Positions 8,659-18,142 of a DNA stretch of 64,000 bases are shown here, piece after piece (position 1 is the stretch's first letter; each line of letters starts with the position of its first letter). Source of the stretch: Maribacter sp. PR1 (GTDB lineage: Bacteria > Bacteroidota > Bacteroidia > Flavobacteriales > Flavobacteriaceae); contig NZ_JAQPCG010000007.1 in the NCBI RefSeq assembly GCF_028464145.1, positions 62,001 to 126,000 of the forward strand, given 5' to 3'. The notes beneath the pieces are model-generated. The model was not told where the DNA came from. It searched no databases and saw only the letters and a program-made list of their open reading frames with translations. A program made the translations under genes and the position numbers.

Positions 8659-9564
8659 TTAAAACTCAAATATCTTTCCATCATCCGCCAATTCAACTTT
8701 TTCAAAAACCTCTAATGCTTCCTTTTTAAAAAGTTCAATTGATGTATATCGCGTAGAATAATGTCCTAAAATTAATTTACCTACAGATGCTTCTTTGGCA
8801 ATATGAGCGGCTTCCTTGGCCGTAGAGTGTTTCGTCTTTTTGGCCAAATGAGCTTCAGATTCTAAAAAAGTTGCCTCATGGTACAGACCATCTACCTCTT
8901 TTATAAGAGATATAATCTTTGGATTATACATTGTGTCACTGCAAAAGGCGTAGGATTTTGGTTTGGGCGGGTCAAAGGATAGTTCACTATTGGATATAAT
9001 CTCTCCCATTTCCGTAACTATATCCTTTCCTTTTTTAATATTATTAAAAAAAGCCTTATCAATTTCATAGTGCCGTGTGGCTTCCACATTTAATTTGCGC
9101 TCCCCTAATTTTTCCTTAAACAAAAATCCGTTAGTATACACCCTATGATCCAAGGGTATGGTTTCTACCGTAATTTTCTCATCTTCCAAAATAAGCATGC
9201 TCTCCTTGGAAGATAATTCATGGAAACGAAGAGGGTAATTGGTCCAAGAGTCACCTAATTTCAGTAACAGGGTTATGGCCTCCTTTATTCCTTTTGGGCC
9301 ATAGATATTTAATTCCTTATCTCTTCCCAATAACCGACAAGTTGACACCAATCCTGGCAGGCCAAAAAAATGATCACCATGTAGATGAGAGATAAAAATA
9401 TGATTGATACGAGAAAATTTAATCCTTTGTTTTCTAAGCTGGACTTGGGTACCTTCTCCACAATCTATTAAAAACAGGTGGTTCTTAATTTCCAGTACCT
9501 GAGAAGTGGGGTTTGTCAATGTTCTAGGTGTGGCTGCATAACAACCAAGAATGGTTAACTTCAC
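8659..9564 (-). CDS. rnz: ribonuclease Z (tRNase Z, short form)
   Basis: A 301-residue metallo-beta-lactamase-fold endonuclease that removes tRNA 3' trailers. The zinc motif SHLHGDHFFGLPG (HxHxDH) is at residues 59-71. Later ligands appear in FCSDTMYN, LYHEATF and LGHYSTRY. The start codon overlaps the stop of the preceding small gene in an ATGA arrangement, so it is translated as the last gene of a pyrR-pyrB-STAS-rnz run. The length is that of the homodimeric short form. No alternative assignment is needed. Confidence 0.95.
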   Translation of the reverse strand: MKLTILGCYAATPRTLTNPTSQVLEIKNHLFLIDCGEGTQVQLRKQRIKFSRINHIFISHLHGDHFFGLPGLVSTCRLLGRDKELNIYGPKGIKEAITLLLKLGDSWTNYPLRFHELSSKESMLILEDEKITVETIPLDHRVYTNGFLFKEKLGERKLNVEATRHYEIDKAFFNNIKKGKDIVTEMGEIISNSELSFDPPKPKSYAFCSDTMYNPKIISLIKEVDGLYHEATFLESEAHLAKKTKHSTAKEAAHIAKEASVGKLILGHYSTRYTSIELFKKEALEVFEKVELADDGKIFEF

Positions 9565-9893
9565 AACTCCAAATCCCTTTCTATTTCCTCCATTTCTATG
9601 ATATCCTTGGCTTCCTGTAGTGTAGGTGTAACGACTATTTCTTCTGGAACTTGATCATAACTAACCTTATCGGTCACGATAACAAAAGATTTACCTGAAT
9701 TCCTATGGCGATTAGAAATATCCAAAAACTCCAAAACATCCCCTGGTGATAATTGTTCGAACGTAAAAAGATTCAATATCAGGTTATCATTTTCAACTTT
9801 GCTATATTGCTCCTCTAGATTCTTTAAAAATGTTGATAAGGATTTTTTTTCCTGGTCAATTATGGTCGTAGTTCCTTCCTTATCAAAAATCAT
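9561..9893 (-). CDS. STAS-like small protein upstream of rnz
   Basis: A 110-residue soluble acidic protein with no signal peptide. The pattern of a central strand (DNLILNLFTFEQ), a helix (PGDVLEFLDISNRHRN) and a second strand (KSFVIVTDKVSYDQVP) followed by a C-terminal helix with LQEAKDIIEMEEIERD resembles the alpha/beta STAS fold. That is a structural impression, not a proven homology. It overlaps rnz by 4 nt and follows pyrB by 5 nt, so it is co-translated with both. No ribonuclease motif is present, and a name copied from its neighbour would be wrong. The role is unknown; a regulator or partner of RNase Z is one possibility. Confidence 0.8.
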   Translation of the reverse strand: MIFDKEGTTTIIDQEKKSLSTFLKNLEEQYSKVENDNLILNLFTFEQLSPGDVLEFLDISNRHRNSGKSFVIVTDKVSYDQVPEEIVVTPTLQEAKDIIEMEEIERDLEL

Positions 9894-9898
9894 ATAGC

Positions 9899-10828
9899 TT
9901 ATTGTTTAATTTTTGAAGCTAACAAATAAATTACCGCCATGCGAATGGCAACACCATTTTCAACCTGATTGAGAATAATGGATTGCTTTGAATCTGCCAC
10001 GTCACTTGTGATTTCGACCCCTCTATTAATAGGCCCGGGATGCATAATTACAATCTCCTTATCTAGGCTATCCAACAATTTTTTACTTACTCCAAATTGC
10101 TGGGTATATTCCCTGGTAGTGGGGAAATAATTAATATCCAAGCGTTCATTTTGGATACGTAACATATTGGCCACATCGCACCATTCCAAAGCTTTTCTCA
10201 AATTCAACTCCACACCTACACCAAGAGATTCTATATGTTTAGGAATTAGTGTTTTAGGACCGCATACTTTAACATTTGCTCCTTGTAGTTTTAAGGCGAA
10301 AATGTTGGAAAGTGCCACCCTGGAGTGCAAAATATCTCCTACAATAACTACGTTTTTTCCAGCCACATCACCTAAGCGTTCCCGAATGGAATAAGAATCC
10401 AACAAAGCTTGAGTAGGATGTTCGTGGGCACCATCCCCAGCGTTAATAATAGATGCCGAAACATGCCTGGACAAAAAGATGCCTGCTCCAGGATTGGGGT
10501 GCCTCATAACGACCATATCCACTTTCATGGAAAGGATATTGTTCACTGTATCAATTAAGGTTTCACCTTTTTTGACCGAGGACTGACTGGCAGAAAAATT
10601 CAAAACATCTGCAGAAAGCCTCTTTTCGGCCAGTTCGAAGGATAATTTTGTCCGAGTACTGTTTTCAAAAAATATATTTGCGATGGTAATATCACGTAGC
10701 GATGGAACTTTTTTAATAGATCGGTTAATTACCTCCTTAAAATGATCTGCGGTTTCAAAAATGAGCTGAATATCCGACTCGTTCAAATATTTAATCCCTA
10801 GTAAGTGATTTACACTTAATTCGCTCAT
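9899..10828 (-). CDS. pyrB: aspartate carbamoyltransferase catalytic subunit
   Basis: A 309-residue transcarbamylase that condenses carbamoyl phosphate and aspartate in pyrimidine synthesis. The carbamoyl-phosphate loop FENSTRTKLSFE is at about residues 54-65, with Lys in the position that is Arg in many homologues. HPTQALLD is near 137 and the aspartate-binding HPGPINRGVEI is near 265. No pyrI regulatory subunit follows, consistent with the class regulated through PyrR. It starts 6 nt after the pyrR stop and ends 5 nt before the small STAS-like gene. Confidence 0.96.
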   Translation of the reverse strand: MSELSVNHLLGIKYLNESDIQLIFETADHFKEVINRSIKKVPSLRDITIANIFFENSTRTKLSFELAEKRLSADVLNFSASQSSVKKGETLIDTVNNILSMKVDMVVMRHPNPGAGIFLSRHVSASIINAGDGAHEHPTQALLDSYSIRERLGDVAGKNVVIVGDILHSRVALSNIFALKLQGANVKVCGPKTLIPKHIESLGVGVELNLRKALEWCDVANMLRIQNERLDINYFPTTREYTQQFGVSKKLLDSLDKEIVIMHPGPINRGVEITSDVADSKQSIILNQVENGVAIRMAVIYLLASKIKQ

Positions 10829-10834
10829 TTGCTT

Positions 10835-11374
10835 TTATCTATTTATCAAATAAATTACATCCTCACCGTCATTCTCTTTCCACATCACTTTTACCTTTTC
10901 ATTGTTTATCGCATCTACCTGTCTCCCCCTATAATTAGGTTGTATGGGTAAATGCCTACTAAACCTCCTATCGATCAAGGTTAATAATTCAACCTCTTTT
11001 GGTCTACCAAATGATTGTAACGCAGTTAAAGCAGCGTTGATACTCCGTCCAGTATACAAAACGTCATCGATCAAAACCACTTTCTTATCCTCTACCAAAA
11101 AATTAATCTTTGTTTTGGTCGCTTCCAAGGTTTTTTCTCCTCTTCTAAAGTCATCCCTATAAAAAGTGATATCCAAAAACCCTAAATCGATATGTTTAAC
11201 CTTATATTCTTCCTGTAGAATTTTGGCCAGCCTTTGAGCCACAAAAATACCCCTAGGCTGAATGCCTATAAGTACCGTGTCCTTAAAATCTTCATGATTT
11301 TCAAGCAGTTGACAAGCCAAACGATGAAGGATGATATTGATTTCCTTTGTAGAGAGTAAGACTTTTTGACTCAT
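10835..11374 (-). CDS. pyrR: bifunctional PyrR regulator / uracil phosphoribosyltransferase
   Basis: A 179-residue type I phosphoribosyltransferase. The PRPP-binding motif VVLIDDVLYTGRS is at about residues 99-111, preceded by DITFYRDD, and RPKEVELLTLIDRR and the PyrR-like HLPIQPNYRG follow. PyrR proteins bind pyr mRNA and have weak uracil phosphoribosyltransferase activity. Being the first gene ahead of pyrB (6 nt gap) supports the pyrimidine-regulator assignment. I could not recognise a classical PyrR-binding attenuator in the 77 nt between this start and the rpsA terminator, so regulation of this operon by RNA binding is unproven here. Confidence 0.94.
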   Translation of the reverse strand: MSQKVLLSTKEINIILHRLACQLLENHEDFKDTVLIGIQPRGIFVAQRLAKILQEEYKVKHIDLGFLDITFYRDDFRRGEKTLEATKTKINFLVEDKKVVLIDDVLYTGRSINAALTALQSFGRPKEVELLTLIDRRFSRHLPIQPNYRGRQVDAINNEKVKVMWKENDGEDVIYLINR

Positions 11375-11446
11375 AATTCGTCATCCATGCTTTAGGCTTC
11401 ACAAAAGTAGGGAATTCTCCCAAATTATCTTTCCTAGAATTTAGAA

Positions 11447-11477
11447 ACAAAAAAGCCCGACAAATTTGTCGGGCTTT
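11447..11477 (-). terminator. rho-independent terminator of rpsA
   Basis: A perfect 13-bp inverted repeat (AAAGCCCGACAAA / TTTGTCGGGCTTT, 11452-11477) lies 25 nt after the rpsA stop. On the minus strand it is followed by a run of T residues. Confidence 0.9.
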
Positions 11478-11501
11478 ACTAATTATGAAGATTCTAATGG
11501 A

Positions 11502-13346
11502 TTACTTCTTTTTTGAATCAGCTTCCATTTTATCTTTTAACGCTTGTAGTGCATCGTTGGCATCACCTAAAGTTGGTTTGGCCTCATCTGCTGCAGCTGC
11601 TTGTCTTTTGGCCGCTGCTTTTACATTACGTTGTTCTTCTTCTCTAAAAATAGCGGTATGACTTGCTACAACACGTTTGAAGTCTTTATTGAACTCAATG
11701 ATCTTAAATTCTGCTTCATCGCCTTTACCAAGCTTTTTGCCATCCTCTTTTTCCAAGTGACGTTGTGGAACAAATGCAGTAATATCCTCATTAAAGTCAA
11801 TTGTTGCACCTTTATCCACTATTTCAGTAATTGCTGCTTTGTGGACAGTTCCTACGGCGAACTCAGATTCGTATTTATCCCAAGGGTTTTCCGTTGTTTG
11901 TTTGTGACCTAAGCTTAACTTACGTCCTTCAACGTCCAACTCCAACACCTCAACCTCTAAAGTATCACCTACATTCGTGAACTCGGAAGGGTGCTTTATT
12001 TTCTTAGTCCAAGAAAGGTCAGAGATATAGATAAGACCATCGATACCTTCTTCCAACTCTACAAACACACCGAAGTTCGTGAAGTTACGAACGATACCCT
12101 TGTGCCTAGAACCTACAGGATATTTAGTAGTGATATCTGTCCATGGGTCTGGTGTCAATTGTTTGATACCTAGGGACATCTTACGATCTTCCCTGTCCAG
12201 TGTCAATACCACTGCCTCAACCTCATCACCTACTTTTACGAAATCCTGGGCGGAACGTAAGTGCGTAGACCATGACATTTCGGAAACGTGTATAAGACCT
12301 TCAACACCTTCAACAACCTCGATAAACGCACCGTAGTCTGCAATAACAACTACTTTACCTTTAACTTTGTCACCTACTTTAATTTCATCGCTTAGGGCTT
12401 CCCAAGGATGTTTTTCCAATTGTTTAAGACCTAATTGGATTCTAGATTTATTTTCATCAAAATCAAGAATTACAACATTCAATTTCTGGTCTAGCTCAAC
12501 AACCTCGTTCGGGTGATTGATTCTACTCCAAGAAAGGTCCGTAATATGTACAAGACCATCAACACCACCAAGGTCGATAAAGACACCGTAAGAAGTGATG
12601 TTCTTAACAACACCTTCCAATACCTGTCCTTTCTCCAACTGGCTGATAATCTCTTTTTTCTGTTCTTCGATATCCGCTTCGATCAAGGCTTTATGAGAAA
12701 CAACAACGTTCTTGAACTCGTGGTTAATCTTAACCACTTTAAATTCCATTGTTTTATTTACATACTGATCGTAGTCCCTAATAGGTTTAACATCGATTTG
12801 AGATCCTGGTAAGAACGCCTCAATACCAAAGACATCGACAATCATACCTCCTTTGGTTCTACACTTGACAAAACCGGAAACGATTTCCTCTTTGTCATGG
12901 GCAGCATTGACCCTATCCCAAGCCATAATGGTACGTGCCTTTCTGTGAGACAATACCAACTGACCGCTTTTATCCTCACGGATATCAATTAATACCTCAA
13001 CTTTATCGCCAACCTTTAAATCTGGGTTGTAACGAAATTCGTTCAAGGAAATAACACCTTCAGATTTAGCGTTTATATCAATAATCGCCTCTCTATCGGT
13101 CAAATAAACTACCGTTCCTTCCACTACTTCCTCATCGGCAGTATCCACGAAATTTTCGGCAACTAATTCTTCAAATTCCTTAAGCTTGGTATCATCAACT
13201 TTTTCGATTCCTTGCTCGTATTTTTCCCAATTAAAATTTTCTAAAAACTCTTGTGGGTCTTGCTGCTTAGGTGTTTCCTGTGCAGCCTCTTGTGTAGTAG
13301 CGTTCGTAGTTTCTTCTACTTGCGCCGTTGCTTTTTCTTCAGCCAT
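11502..13346 (-). CDS. rpsA: 30S ribosomal protein S1
   Basis: A 614-residue protein with six S1 OB-fold repeats. Examples of repeat signatures are EGTVVYLTDREAIID, SGFVKCRTKGGMIVDV, EGVVKNITSYGVFID, KGKVVVIADYGAFIE, KGIVRNFTNFGVFVE and AAITEIVDKGATIDF. The first roughly 45 residues are rich in Glu, Gln and Thr, as in other Bacteroidota S1 proteins. S1 helps mRNA bind the ribosome; in this phylum, where Shine-Dalgarno sequences are often absent, AU-rich leaders are thought to matter more. A strong promoter (13469-13499) and a strong terminator bound it as a single-gene unit. Confidence 0.97.
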   Translation of the reverse strand: MAEEKATAQVEETTNATTQEAAQETPKQQDPQEFLENFNWEKYEQGIEKVDDTKLKEFEELVAENFVDTADEEVVEGTVVYLTDREAIIDINAKSEGVISLNEFRYNPDLKVGDKVEVLIDIREDKSGQLVLSHRKARTIMAWDRVNAAHDKEEIVSGFVKCRTKGGMIVDVFGIEAFLPGSQIDVKPIRDYDQYVNKTMEFKVVKINHEFKNVVVSHKALIEADIEEQKKEIISQLEKGQVLEGVVKNITSYGVFIDLGGVDGLVHITDLSWSRINHPNEVVELDQKLNVVILDFDENKSRIQLGLKQLEKHPWEALSDEIKVGDKVKGKVVVIADYGAFIEVVEGVEGLIHVSEMSWSTHLRSAQDFVKVGDEVEAVVLTLDREDRKMSLGIKQLTPDPWTDITTKYPVGSRHKGIVRNFTNFGVFVELEEGIDGLIYISDLSWTKKIKHPSEFTNVGDTLEVEVLELDVEGRKLSLGHKQTTENPWDKYESEFAVGTVHKAAITEIVDKGATIDFNEDITAFVPQRHLEKEDGKKLGKGDEAEFKIIEFNKDFKRVVASHTAIFREEEQRNVKAAAKRQAAAADEAKPTLGDANDALQALKDKMEADSKKK

Positions 13347-13468
13347 TTGCTGATTTAAAATTTGTATTTTATAATCTTATCAAGAATTAAGCAATGATTA
13401 TAAAAGATATTAATTATTTGTTTTTTGAACACCTTTTCCGTCTTGATATACTTGCTAAAAAAGGAGTG

Positions 13469-13499
13469 CAAAAATAACACTAAATTAATTAATACACAA
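13469..13499 (-). promoter_or_regulatory. rpsA promoter, Bacteroidota type
   Basis: On the minus strand TTG (13499-13497) is followed after 20 nt by TATTTTTG (13476-13469). This is an exact match to the TTG-N17-23-TAnnTTTG consensus. The leader to the rpsA ATG is about 115 nt. Confidence 0.75.
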
Positions 13500-13613
13500 C
13501 TAGTTGTAACTTTCAGTAAATCCACTTCATCATAATTAATTATTTTAGGTTGATTTTATCCAAATATCACTACCTTAACGCTTTAAATATTAACCGTTAA
13601 ACAGTAGTAAATT

Positions 13614-13994
13614 ATGAGTGTTAAGGCAAAGTATCAACCAGTTTTGGACCTTGGAGAACAACTTGGGATTAAAGATGGAAACGTTTCCGTAGAAGGTGAT
13701 GTTCTTAAAGTAAAAGGAGAAGCAAAAACTCAGTATGAAAAAAATATTATTTGGGACAAAATAAAAGAAATCGGTGGCGAGCATCCGTCTGATATAAAAG
13801 CGAATATTACCGTGGAAGACGAATCTGTTTACCACAGACATATTGTTAAAAGTGGAGAGTCTTTAAGTAAAATTGCAAAGCATTACTATGGAGATCCTAT
13901 GAAATACAAACAAATTTTTTCTGCTAATACTAACATTCTTAGCAATCCAGATGTAATTCATCCAGAACAAGTTTTGGTTATTCCGAACTTGTAA
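13614..13994 (+). CDS. LysM peptidoglycan-binding protein, Kbp-like
   Basis: A 126-residue protein with an N-terminal BON-like region (about residues 12-65) and a C-terminal LysM domain (about 75-125, beginning HIVKSGESLSKIAKHYYG and ending VLVIPNL). This arrangement matches E. coli Kbp/YgaU, a cytoplasmic potassium-binding LysM protein, though this copy is somewhat shorter. There is no signal peptide, so despite the LysM domain it is probably cytoplasmic. It stands alone between rpsA (divergent) and cmk (convergent) with its own terminator. A role in osmotic or potassium response is inferred from the family only. Confidence 0.85.
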   Translation: MSVKAKYQPVLDLGEQLGIKDGNVSVEGDVLKVKGEAKTQYEKNIIWDKIKEIGGEHPSDIKANITVEDESVYHRHIVKSGESLSKIAKHYYGDPMKYKQIFSANTNILSNPDVIHPEQVLVIPNL

Positions 13995-14012
13995 AGCGTA
14001 TTTGTTAAATAG

Positions 14013-14045
14013 AAAAACTCGCCAGAGTCACTGGCGAGTTTTTTT
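14013..14045 (+). terminator. bidirectional terminator between LysM gene and cmk
   Basis: AAAAACTCGCCAG, loop AGTCA, CTGGCGAGTTTTTTT. The stem is flanked by A and T runs, so it can serve both the plus-strand LysM gene and the convergent cmk gene, whose stop codon it touches. Confidence 0.88.
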
Positions 14046-14742
14046 ATGCCTGGTGTTTTGCAATCACTCTAAGGGAATGCTCGTACATCCTCTCAAATTG
14101 CTGAACCAAACCCATATCGCTATTGTCGAACTCCACTGCCCCTTCCGCTTTCTTCAAAGGAGAGGTTTCACGGTGGGAATCAATGTAATCCCTTTTTTGA
14201 ACATTTTCCAAAATATCCTCATACTTAACGTCTTCTCCCCTGTCCAGTAATTCCTTGTAGCGCCTCACCGCCCTTTTTTCTGGACTAGCGGTCATAAATA
14301 TTTTGAGTTCGGCTTCGGGAAATACAACAGTTCCAATGTCTCTTCCATCCATTACAATTCCCTTATCCTTTCCCATTTCTTTTTGTAAGGATACCAACCT
14401 AGACCTTACTTCCTTTATTTCCGCTACTTGACTTACATTTTTGGAAACACCCAAGGTCCGGATATCTTTCTCTACATTTTCCCCATTTAAAAACATTTCA
14501 GCAAAACCAAGTTCTTGATTAAAGACAAATTTCATATCTATGCCATCCAATTCCTTTAAAAGGGACTCCCTATCAATATCACCATTTTCGATTAGACCAT
14601 TTTGCATAGCATGGAGCGTAACTGCCCTATACATAGCTCCCGTATCTACATAAACATACTCCAATTTTTTGGCAAGTTCTTTTGCCAACGTACTTTTTCC
14701 AGTAGATGAAAAACCGTCAATCGCTATGGTAATTTTGTTCAT
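14044..14742 (-). CDS. cmk: cytidylate kinase
   Basis: A 232-residue nucleoside monophosphate kinase that phosphorylates CMP and dCMP. The P-loop DGFSSTGKSTLAKELA is at residues 9-24, with the SSTGKS form common in this phylum. YVDTGAMYRAVTL near residue 30, GIVMDGRDIGTVVFPEA near 130 and ASPEKRAVRRYKE near 153 complete the family pattern. It lies 24 nt downstream of lon on the same strand, so co-transcription with lon is possible. Length is normal. Confidence 0.96.
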   Translation of the reverse strand: MNKITIAIDGFSSTGKSTLAKELAKKLEYVYVDTGAMYRAVTLHAMQNGLIENGDIDRESLLKELDGIDMKFVFNQELGFAEMFLNGENVEKDIRTLGVSKNVSQVAEIKEVRSRLVSLQKEMGKDKGIVMDGRDIGTVVFPEAELKIFMTASPEKRAVRRYKELLDRGEDVKYEDILENVQKRDYIDSHRETSPLKKAEGAVEFDNSDMGLVQQFERMYEHSLRVIAKHQA

Positions 14743-14766
14743 ATTATAAAGATAACCGAAAACCTT

Positions 14767-17223
14767 TTATAAACTCTTTGCCCCTTTGACATTTTGATTC
14801 GTTAAAGCAATATCTATAACTTCTGACATTTCGGTAACGTAATGAAACTTTAAACCTTTTAGGTAGGATTCTTTTATCTCCTTAATATCACGTTCATTAT
14901 CGGCACAAAGAATTATTTCTTTAATGCGTGCCCTTTTGGCGGCCAATATTTTTTCTTTGATTCCACCTACTGGTAATACCTTTCCCCGCAAGGTAATCTC
15001 ACCGGTCATAGCCAAACTTTTCTTTATTCTCTTTTGGGTAAACAAGGATACCAAGGAAGTCAACATAGTGATTCCTGCACTAGGACCATCCTTAGGCGTT
15101 GCCCCTTCCGGAACATGGATATGAACATTATATTTCTCGAATATCGATGGGTCTATCCCAAACCTATCTGCATTGGATTTTATATACTCCATGGCAATTG
15201 TAGCAGATTCTTTCATGACCTTACCCAAGTTCCCTGTAATGCTCAAATTACCTTTTCCTTTGGACAAAATGGATTCTATGAAGAGTATATCACCTCCAAC
15301 GCTGGTCCAGGCCAAACCTGTAACAACACCCGCGACTTCGTTGTTTTCGTACTTACTACGTTCCATTTTTGGAGCCCCCAAAACCTCTATTATATCCGCA
15401 TTACTGACTTTAATATCGTACTCTTCTTCCGTTGCAATCGACTTGGCGGCATAGCGTACCATCTTTGCTATTTGCTTTTCCAGAGCACGTACTCCTGATT
15501 CCCGGGTATAGCCCTCCACAATCCTTTCTAATTGAGGTTTTCCAATCTTCAGATGACTACTATCCAGTCCATGCTCGGACAACTGTTTGGGCAATAAATG
15601 TTTCTTGGCTATTTCAACTTTTTCTTCAATGGTATAACCACTTACATGAATAATCTCCATTCTATCCCTCAGTGCTGGCTGAATATTTCCTAAATTATTG
15701 GCCGTAGCCACAAACATAACTTTGGAAAGATCATATCCCATTTCTAGGAAATTATCGTAAAAATCACTGTTTTGTTCTGGATCCAATACTTCCAACATAG
15801 CGGAAGAAGGGTCACCTTGATGGCTATTGGATAACTTATCTATTTCGTCCAATATAAAAACAGGGTTAGATGTTCCTGCTTTTTTAAGATTTTGTACAAT
15901 CCGTCCGGGCATGGCACCTATGTAGGTCTTTCTGTGCCCTCGAATCTCCGCTTCGTCTCGCAAACCTCCTAAAGACATACGAACATATTCCCTACCCAAA
16001 GCCTCGGCAATGGACTTTCCAAGGGAGGTCTTACCAACTCCAGGAGGACCATACAAACAAAGAATGGGAGATTTCATATCATTCCTTAGCTTTAGGACCG
16101 CCAAATATTCTATAATTCTTCGCTTAACATCCTCAAGACCATAATGATCTCGATTTAGGATTCTTTCCGCACGTTTCAAATCGAACTTATCCTTGGAAAA
16201 TTCGTTCCATGGTAAGTCCAACAATAGATCCAAGTAGTTTCGTTGGATGGAATATTCAGCAACTTGCGGATTCATTCGTTGCATCTTGGCGAGTTCCTTT
16301 TTAAAGTGCTCCTTTACCTTTTTGCCCCATTTTTTGTTCTTGCTTCTTTTCCGCATTTCCTCTAGCTCCTCATCATAGGAGACTCCGCCCAATTCCTCTT
16401 GAATGGTTTTCATCTGCTGGTGTAGAAAATATTCGCGTTGTTGCTGATCTAAGTCACTCCTTACCTTGGATTGGATGTCATTTTTTAATTCCAGTTTTTG
16501 GAGCTCAACATTCATATATTTCAATGTTGCAAGAGCCCTTTCCTGAAGATTGCCTATTTCTAAAAGGTCTTGCTTCTCCTTTACACCTAAATTAAGGTTG
16601 GAAGAAACGAAATTGATAAGAAAGGAATCGCTCTGAATATTCTTTATCGCAAAAGAAGCCTCACTAGGAATATTGGGGTTGTCCTTAATTATTTTTAGCG
16701 CTAAATCCTTAATAGAATCTATTATTGCCAAAAATTCCTTGCTATTCCTTTCTGGCCTAATTTCCTCAGTCTCACGAACTGTAGCAGTTATATAAGGCTT
16801 TTTCGTTAACACCTCTGCAATTTCAAAGCGTTTTTTACCTTGGATAATTACTGTGGTATTACCATCGGGCATTTGTAAAACCCTTAAAATACGCGCAACG
16901 GTTCCTAAGGTATTTATATCCTTAATATCTGGATTCTCGGTTTCTTCGTCCTTTTGGGACACCACACCTATCACCTTACTTCCGTTGTTTGCATCCTTTA
17001 TTAACTGGATAGACTTATCCCTTCCCGCCGTGATGGGGATCACTACACCAGGAAATAAAACTGTATTTCTTAACGGCAAAATTGGCAAGGTTTCCGGTAA
17101 TTGCTCACTGTTCATTTGTTCTTCATCCTCGGCGGTAAGCAACGGTATTAACTCGGAATCCTGATCAATCCCTTGTAAGGACATATTGTCAAAATCTGTA
17201 AATTTAGAATCTCCCATACTCAT
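14767..17223 (-). CDS. lon: ATP-dependent Lon protease
   Basis: An 818-residue Lon (LonA). The N-terminal substrate-binding domain begins near [14 protein letters not shown] (residues 44-57). The AAA+ Walker A motif is GPPGVGKT, with Walker B in FILDEIDK. The protease dyad is Ser715 in KDGPSAG and Lys758 in GGIKEKI, separated by 43 residues as in E. coli Lon. It degrades misfolded and regulatory proteins in the cytoplasm. A second ATG lies two codons in. An inverted repeat TCTGTC-N8-GACAGA sits 12-31 nt before the start and could be a control site. Confidence 0.97.
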   Translation of the reverse strand: MSMGDSKFTDFDNMSLQGIDQDSELIPLLTAEDEEQMNSEQLPETLPILPLRNTVLFPGVVIPITAGRDKSIQLIKDANNGSKVIGVVSQKDEETENPDIKDINTLGTVARILRVLQMPDGNTTVIIQGKKRFEIAEVLTKKPYITATVRETEEIRPERNSKEFLAIIDSIKDLALKIIKDNPNIPSEASFAIKNIQSDSFLINFVSSNLNLGVKEKQDLLEIGNLQERALATLKYMNVELQKLELKNDIQSKVRSDLDQQQREYFLHQQMKTIQEELGGVSYDEELEEMRKRSKNKKWGKKVKEHFKKELAKMQRMNPQVAEYSIQRNYLDLLLDLPWNEFSKDKFDLKRAERILNRDHYGLEDVKRRIIEYLAVLKLRNDMKSPILCLYGPPGVGKTSLGKSIAEALGREYVRMSLGGLRDEAEIRGHRKTYIGAMPGRIVQNLKKAGTSNPVFILDEIDKLSNSHQGDPSSAMLEVLDPEQNSDFYDNFLEMGYDLSKVMFVATANNLGNIQPALRDRMEIIHVSGYTIEEKVEIAKKHLLPKQLSEHGLDSSHLKIGKPQLERIVEGYTRESGVRALEKQIAKMVRYAAKSIATEEEYDIKVSNADIIEVLGAPKMERSKYENNEVAGVVTGLAWTSVGGDILFIESILSKGKGNLSITGNLGKVMKESATIAMEYIKSNADRFGIDPSIFEKYNVHIHVPEGATPKDGPSAGITMLTSLVSLFTQKRIKKSLAMTGEITLRGKVLPVGGIKEKILAAKRARIKEIILCADNERDIKEIKESYLKGLKFHYVTEMSEVIDIALTNQNVKGAKSL

Positions 17224-17234
17224 ATATCGGTCAT

Positions 17235-17254
17235 TCTGTCATTAAATAGACAGA
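17235..17254. promoter_or_regulatory. inverted repeat in the lon leader
   Basis: TCTGTC and GACAGA arms separated by 8 nt. On the minus strand the spacer reads TATTTAAT, resembling a promoter core. It ends 11 nt before the lon ATG. It could be an operator or an mRNA hairpin. Confidence 0.3.
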
Positions 17255-17275
17255 CACTTTTTAATGTTATAATTT

Positions 17276-17315
17276 TAAAAACCCTTGAAAGACCTTGCTT
17301 ACAGGGTTTTTATTG
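17276..17315 (-). terminator. possible terminator of acetyltransferase gene
   Basis: AAAAACCCT and AGGGTTTTT arms enclose a 17-nt loop, and the minus strand has a T run after the second arm. It lies about 135 nt after the stop at 17448. The long loop makes it a moderate call. Confidence 0.4.
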
Positions 17316-17447
17316 TTTTTTAGTCTTTCTAAAATATAGTTATTTCAATTCCTATGCCATACATCGACAGTAGTATGCTCGATAAGAAAATGTGATTTTG
17401 TTATATCACCTGAAAATGCAAAACCGTCAATTCTATAGTGTTGGGAA

Positions 17448-18020
17448 TTATATTTTTTTGATTATTTGACAAGGATTGCCATAGGCCAGTACATCACTGG
17501 GAACACTCTTAGTGACCACACTGCCTGCACCTATAGTAACATTATCACCAATAGTCACACCTGGACAGATTACGGAGTTTCCCCCAATCCAAACATTACT
17601 ACCAATACTTACCGGTTTACTGGAGGTTAAGTAAGACGCACCTTTACGATTTTCAACAATTCTTTCCGAGGCCTTTAAAGGGTGCGATGCCGTATAAATT
17701 TGTACATGGGGGGCAATAAGGACATTTTCGCCAATTGAAATTTTATTGTTATCCAAAAGAATACAATTCATATTGATAAATGTCCCCTTTCCAATAGAAA
17801 TATTATCTCCGTAATCGCAGAAAAAAGGAGCTTCTATCCATACATTATTGCCAATATGCTCAAAGAGTCCTTTTAAAATATTCTGCCTTTCGATAAAAAG
17901 GTTGGCTTCCATTTCATTGTATTGCTTCAGAAGCTTCCTTGCATAATAATATTGTTCTAGCAATTCAGAATCTCTAGAGTTATAATTGGCCCCACTTAGC
18001 ATTTTTTCCCTTTCTGTCAT
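17448..18020 (-). CDS. hexapeptide-repeat sugar O-acetyltransferase (LacA/Maa type)
   Basis: A 190-residue left-handed beta-helix acetyltransferase. An N-terminal helical section (MTEREKMLSG, then LLEQYYYARKLLKQYN) is typical of maltose/galactoside acetyltransferases. Hexapeptide repeats follow from about residue 60 (FCDYGDNISIGKGTFINMN, VLIAPHVQIYTASHP). The catalytic histidine is in TASHPLKASER near 116. The C-terminal repeats GSNVWIGGNSVICPGVTIG and the NPCQIIKKI end are standard. It uses acetyl-CoA to acetylate a sugar; the acceptor is unknown. It is a single gene on the minus strand, divergent from the ECF sigma gene. Confidence 0.9.
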   Translation of the reverse strand: MTEREKMLSGANYNSRDSELLEQYYYARKLLKQYNEMEANLFIERQNILKGLFEHIGNNVWIEAPFFCDYGDNISIGKGTFINMNCILLDNNKISIGENVLIAPHVQIYTASHPLKASERIVENRKGASYLTSSKPVSIGSNVWIGGNSVICPGVTIGDNVTIGAGSVVTKSVPSDVLAYGNPCQIIKKI

Positions 18021-18142
18021 TCAATAAAGATTATATTAAACCCCATTCATTTAAATTTATATTCTTTCAATTTATAAAATCTTTTTCCCGAAACTGTAAC
18101 AATACATAAATTGAGTCATCTCTAAGACAAACCAATCACTTT

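Noticed and set aside
13500-13613. Promoter for the LysM gene
   Set aside because: No TAnnTTTG box with suitable TTG was found. TAACTTTC is a near match only.
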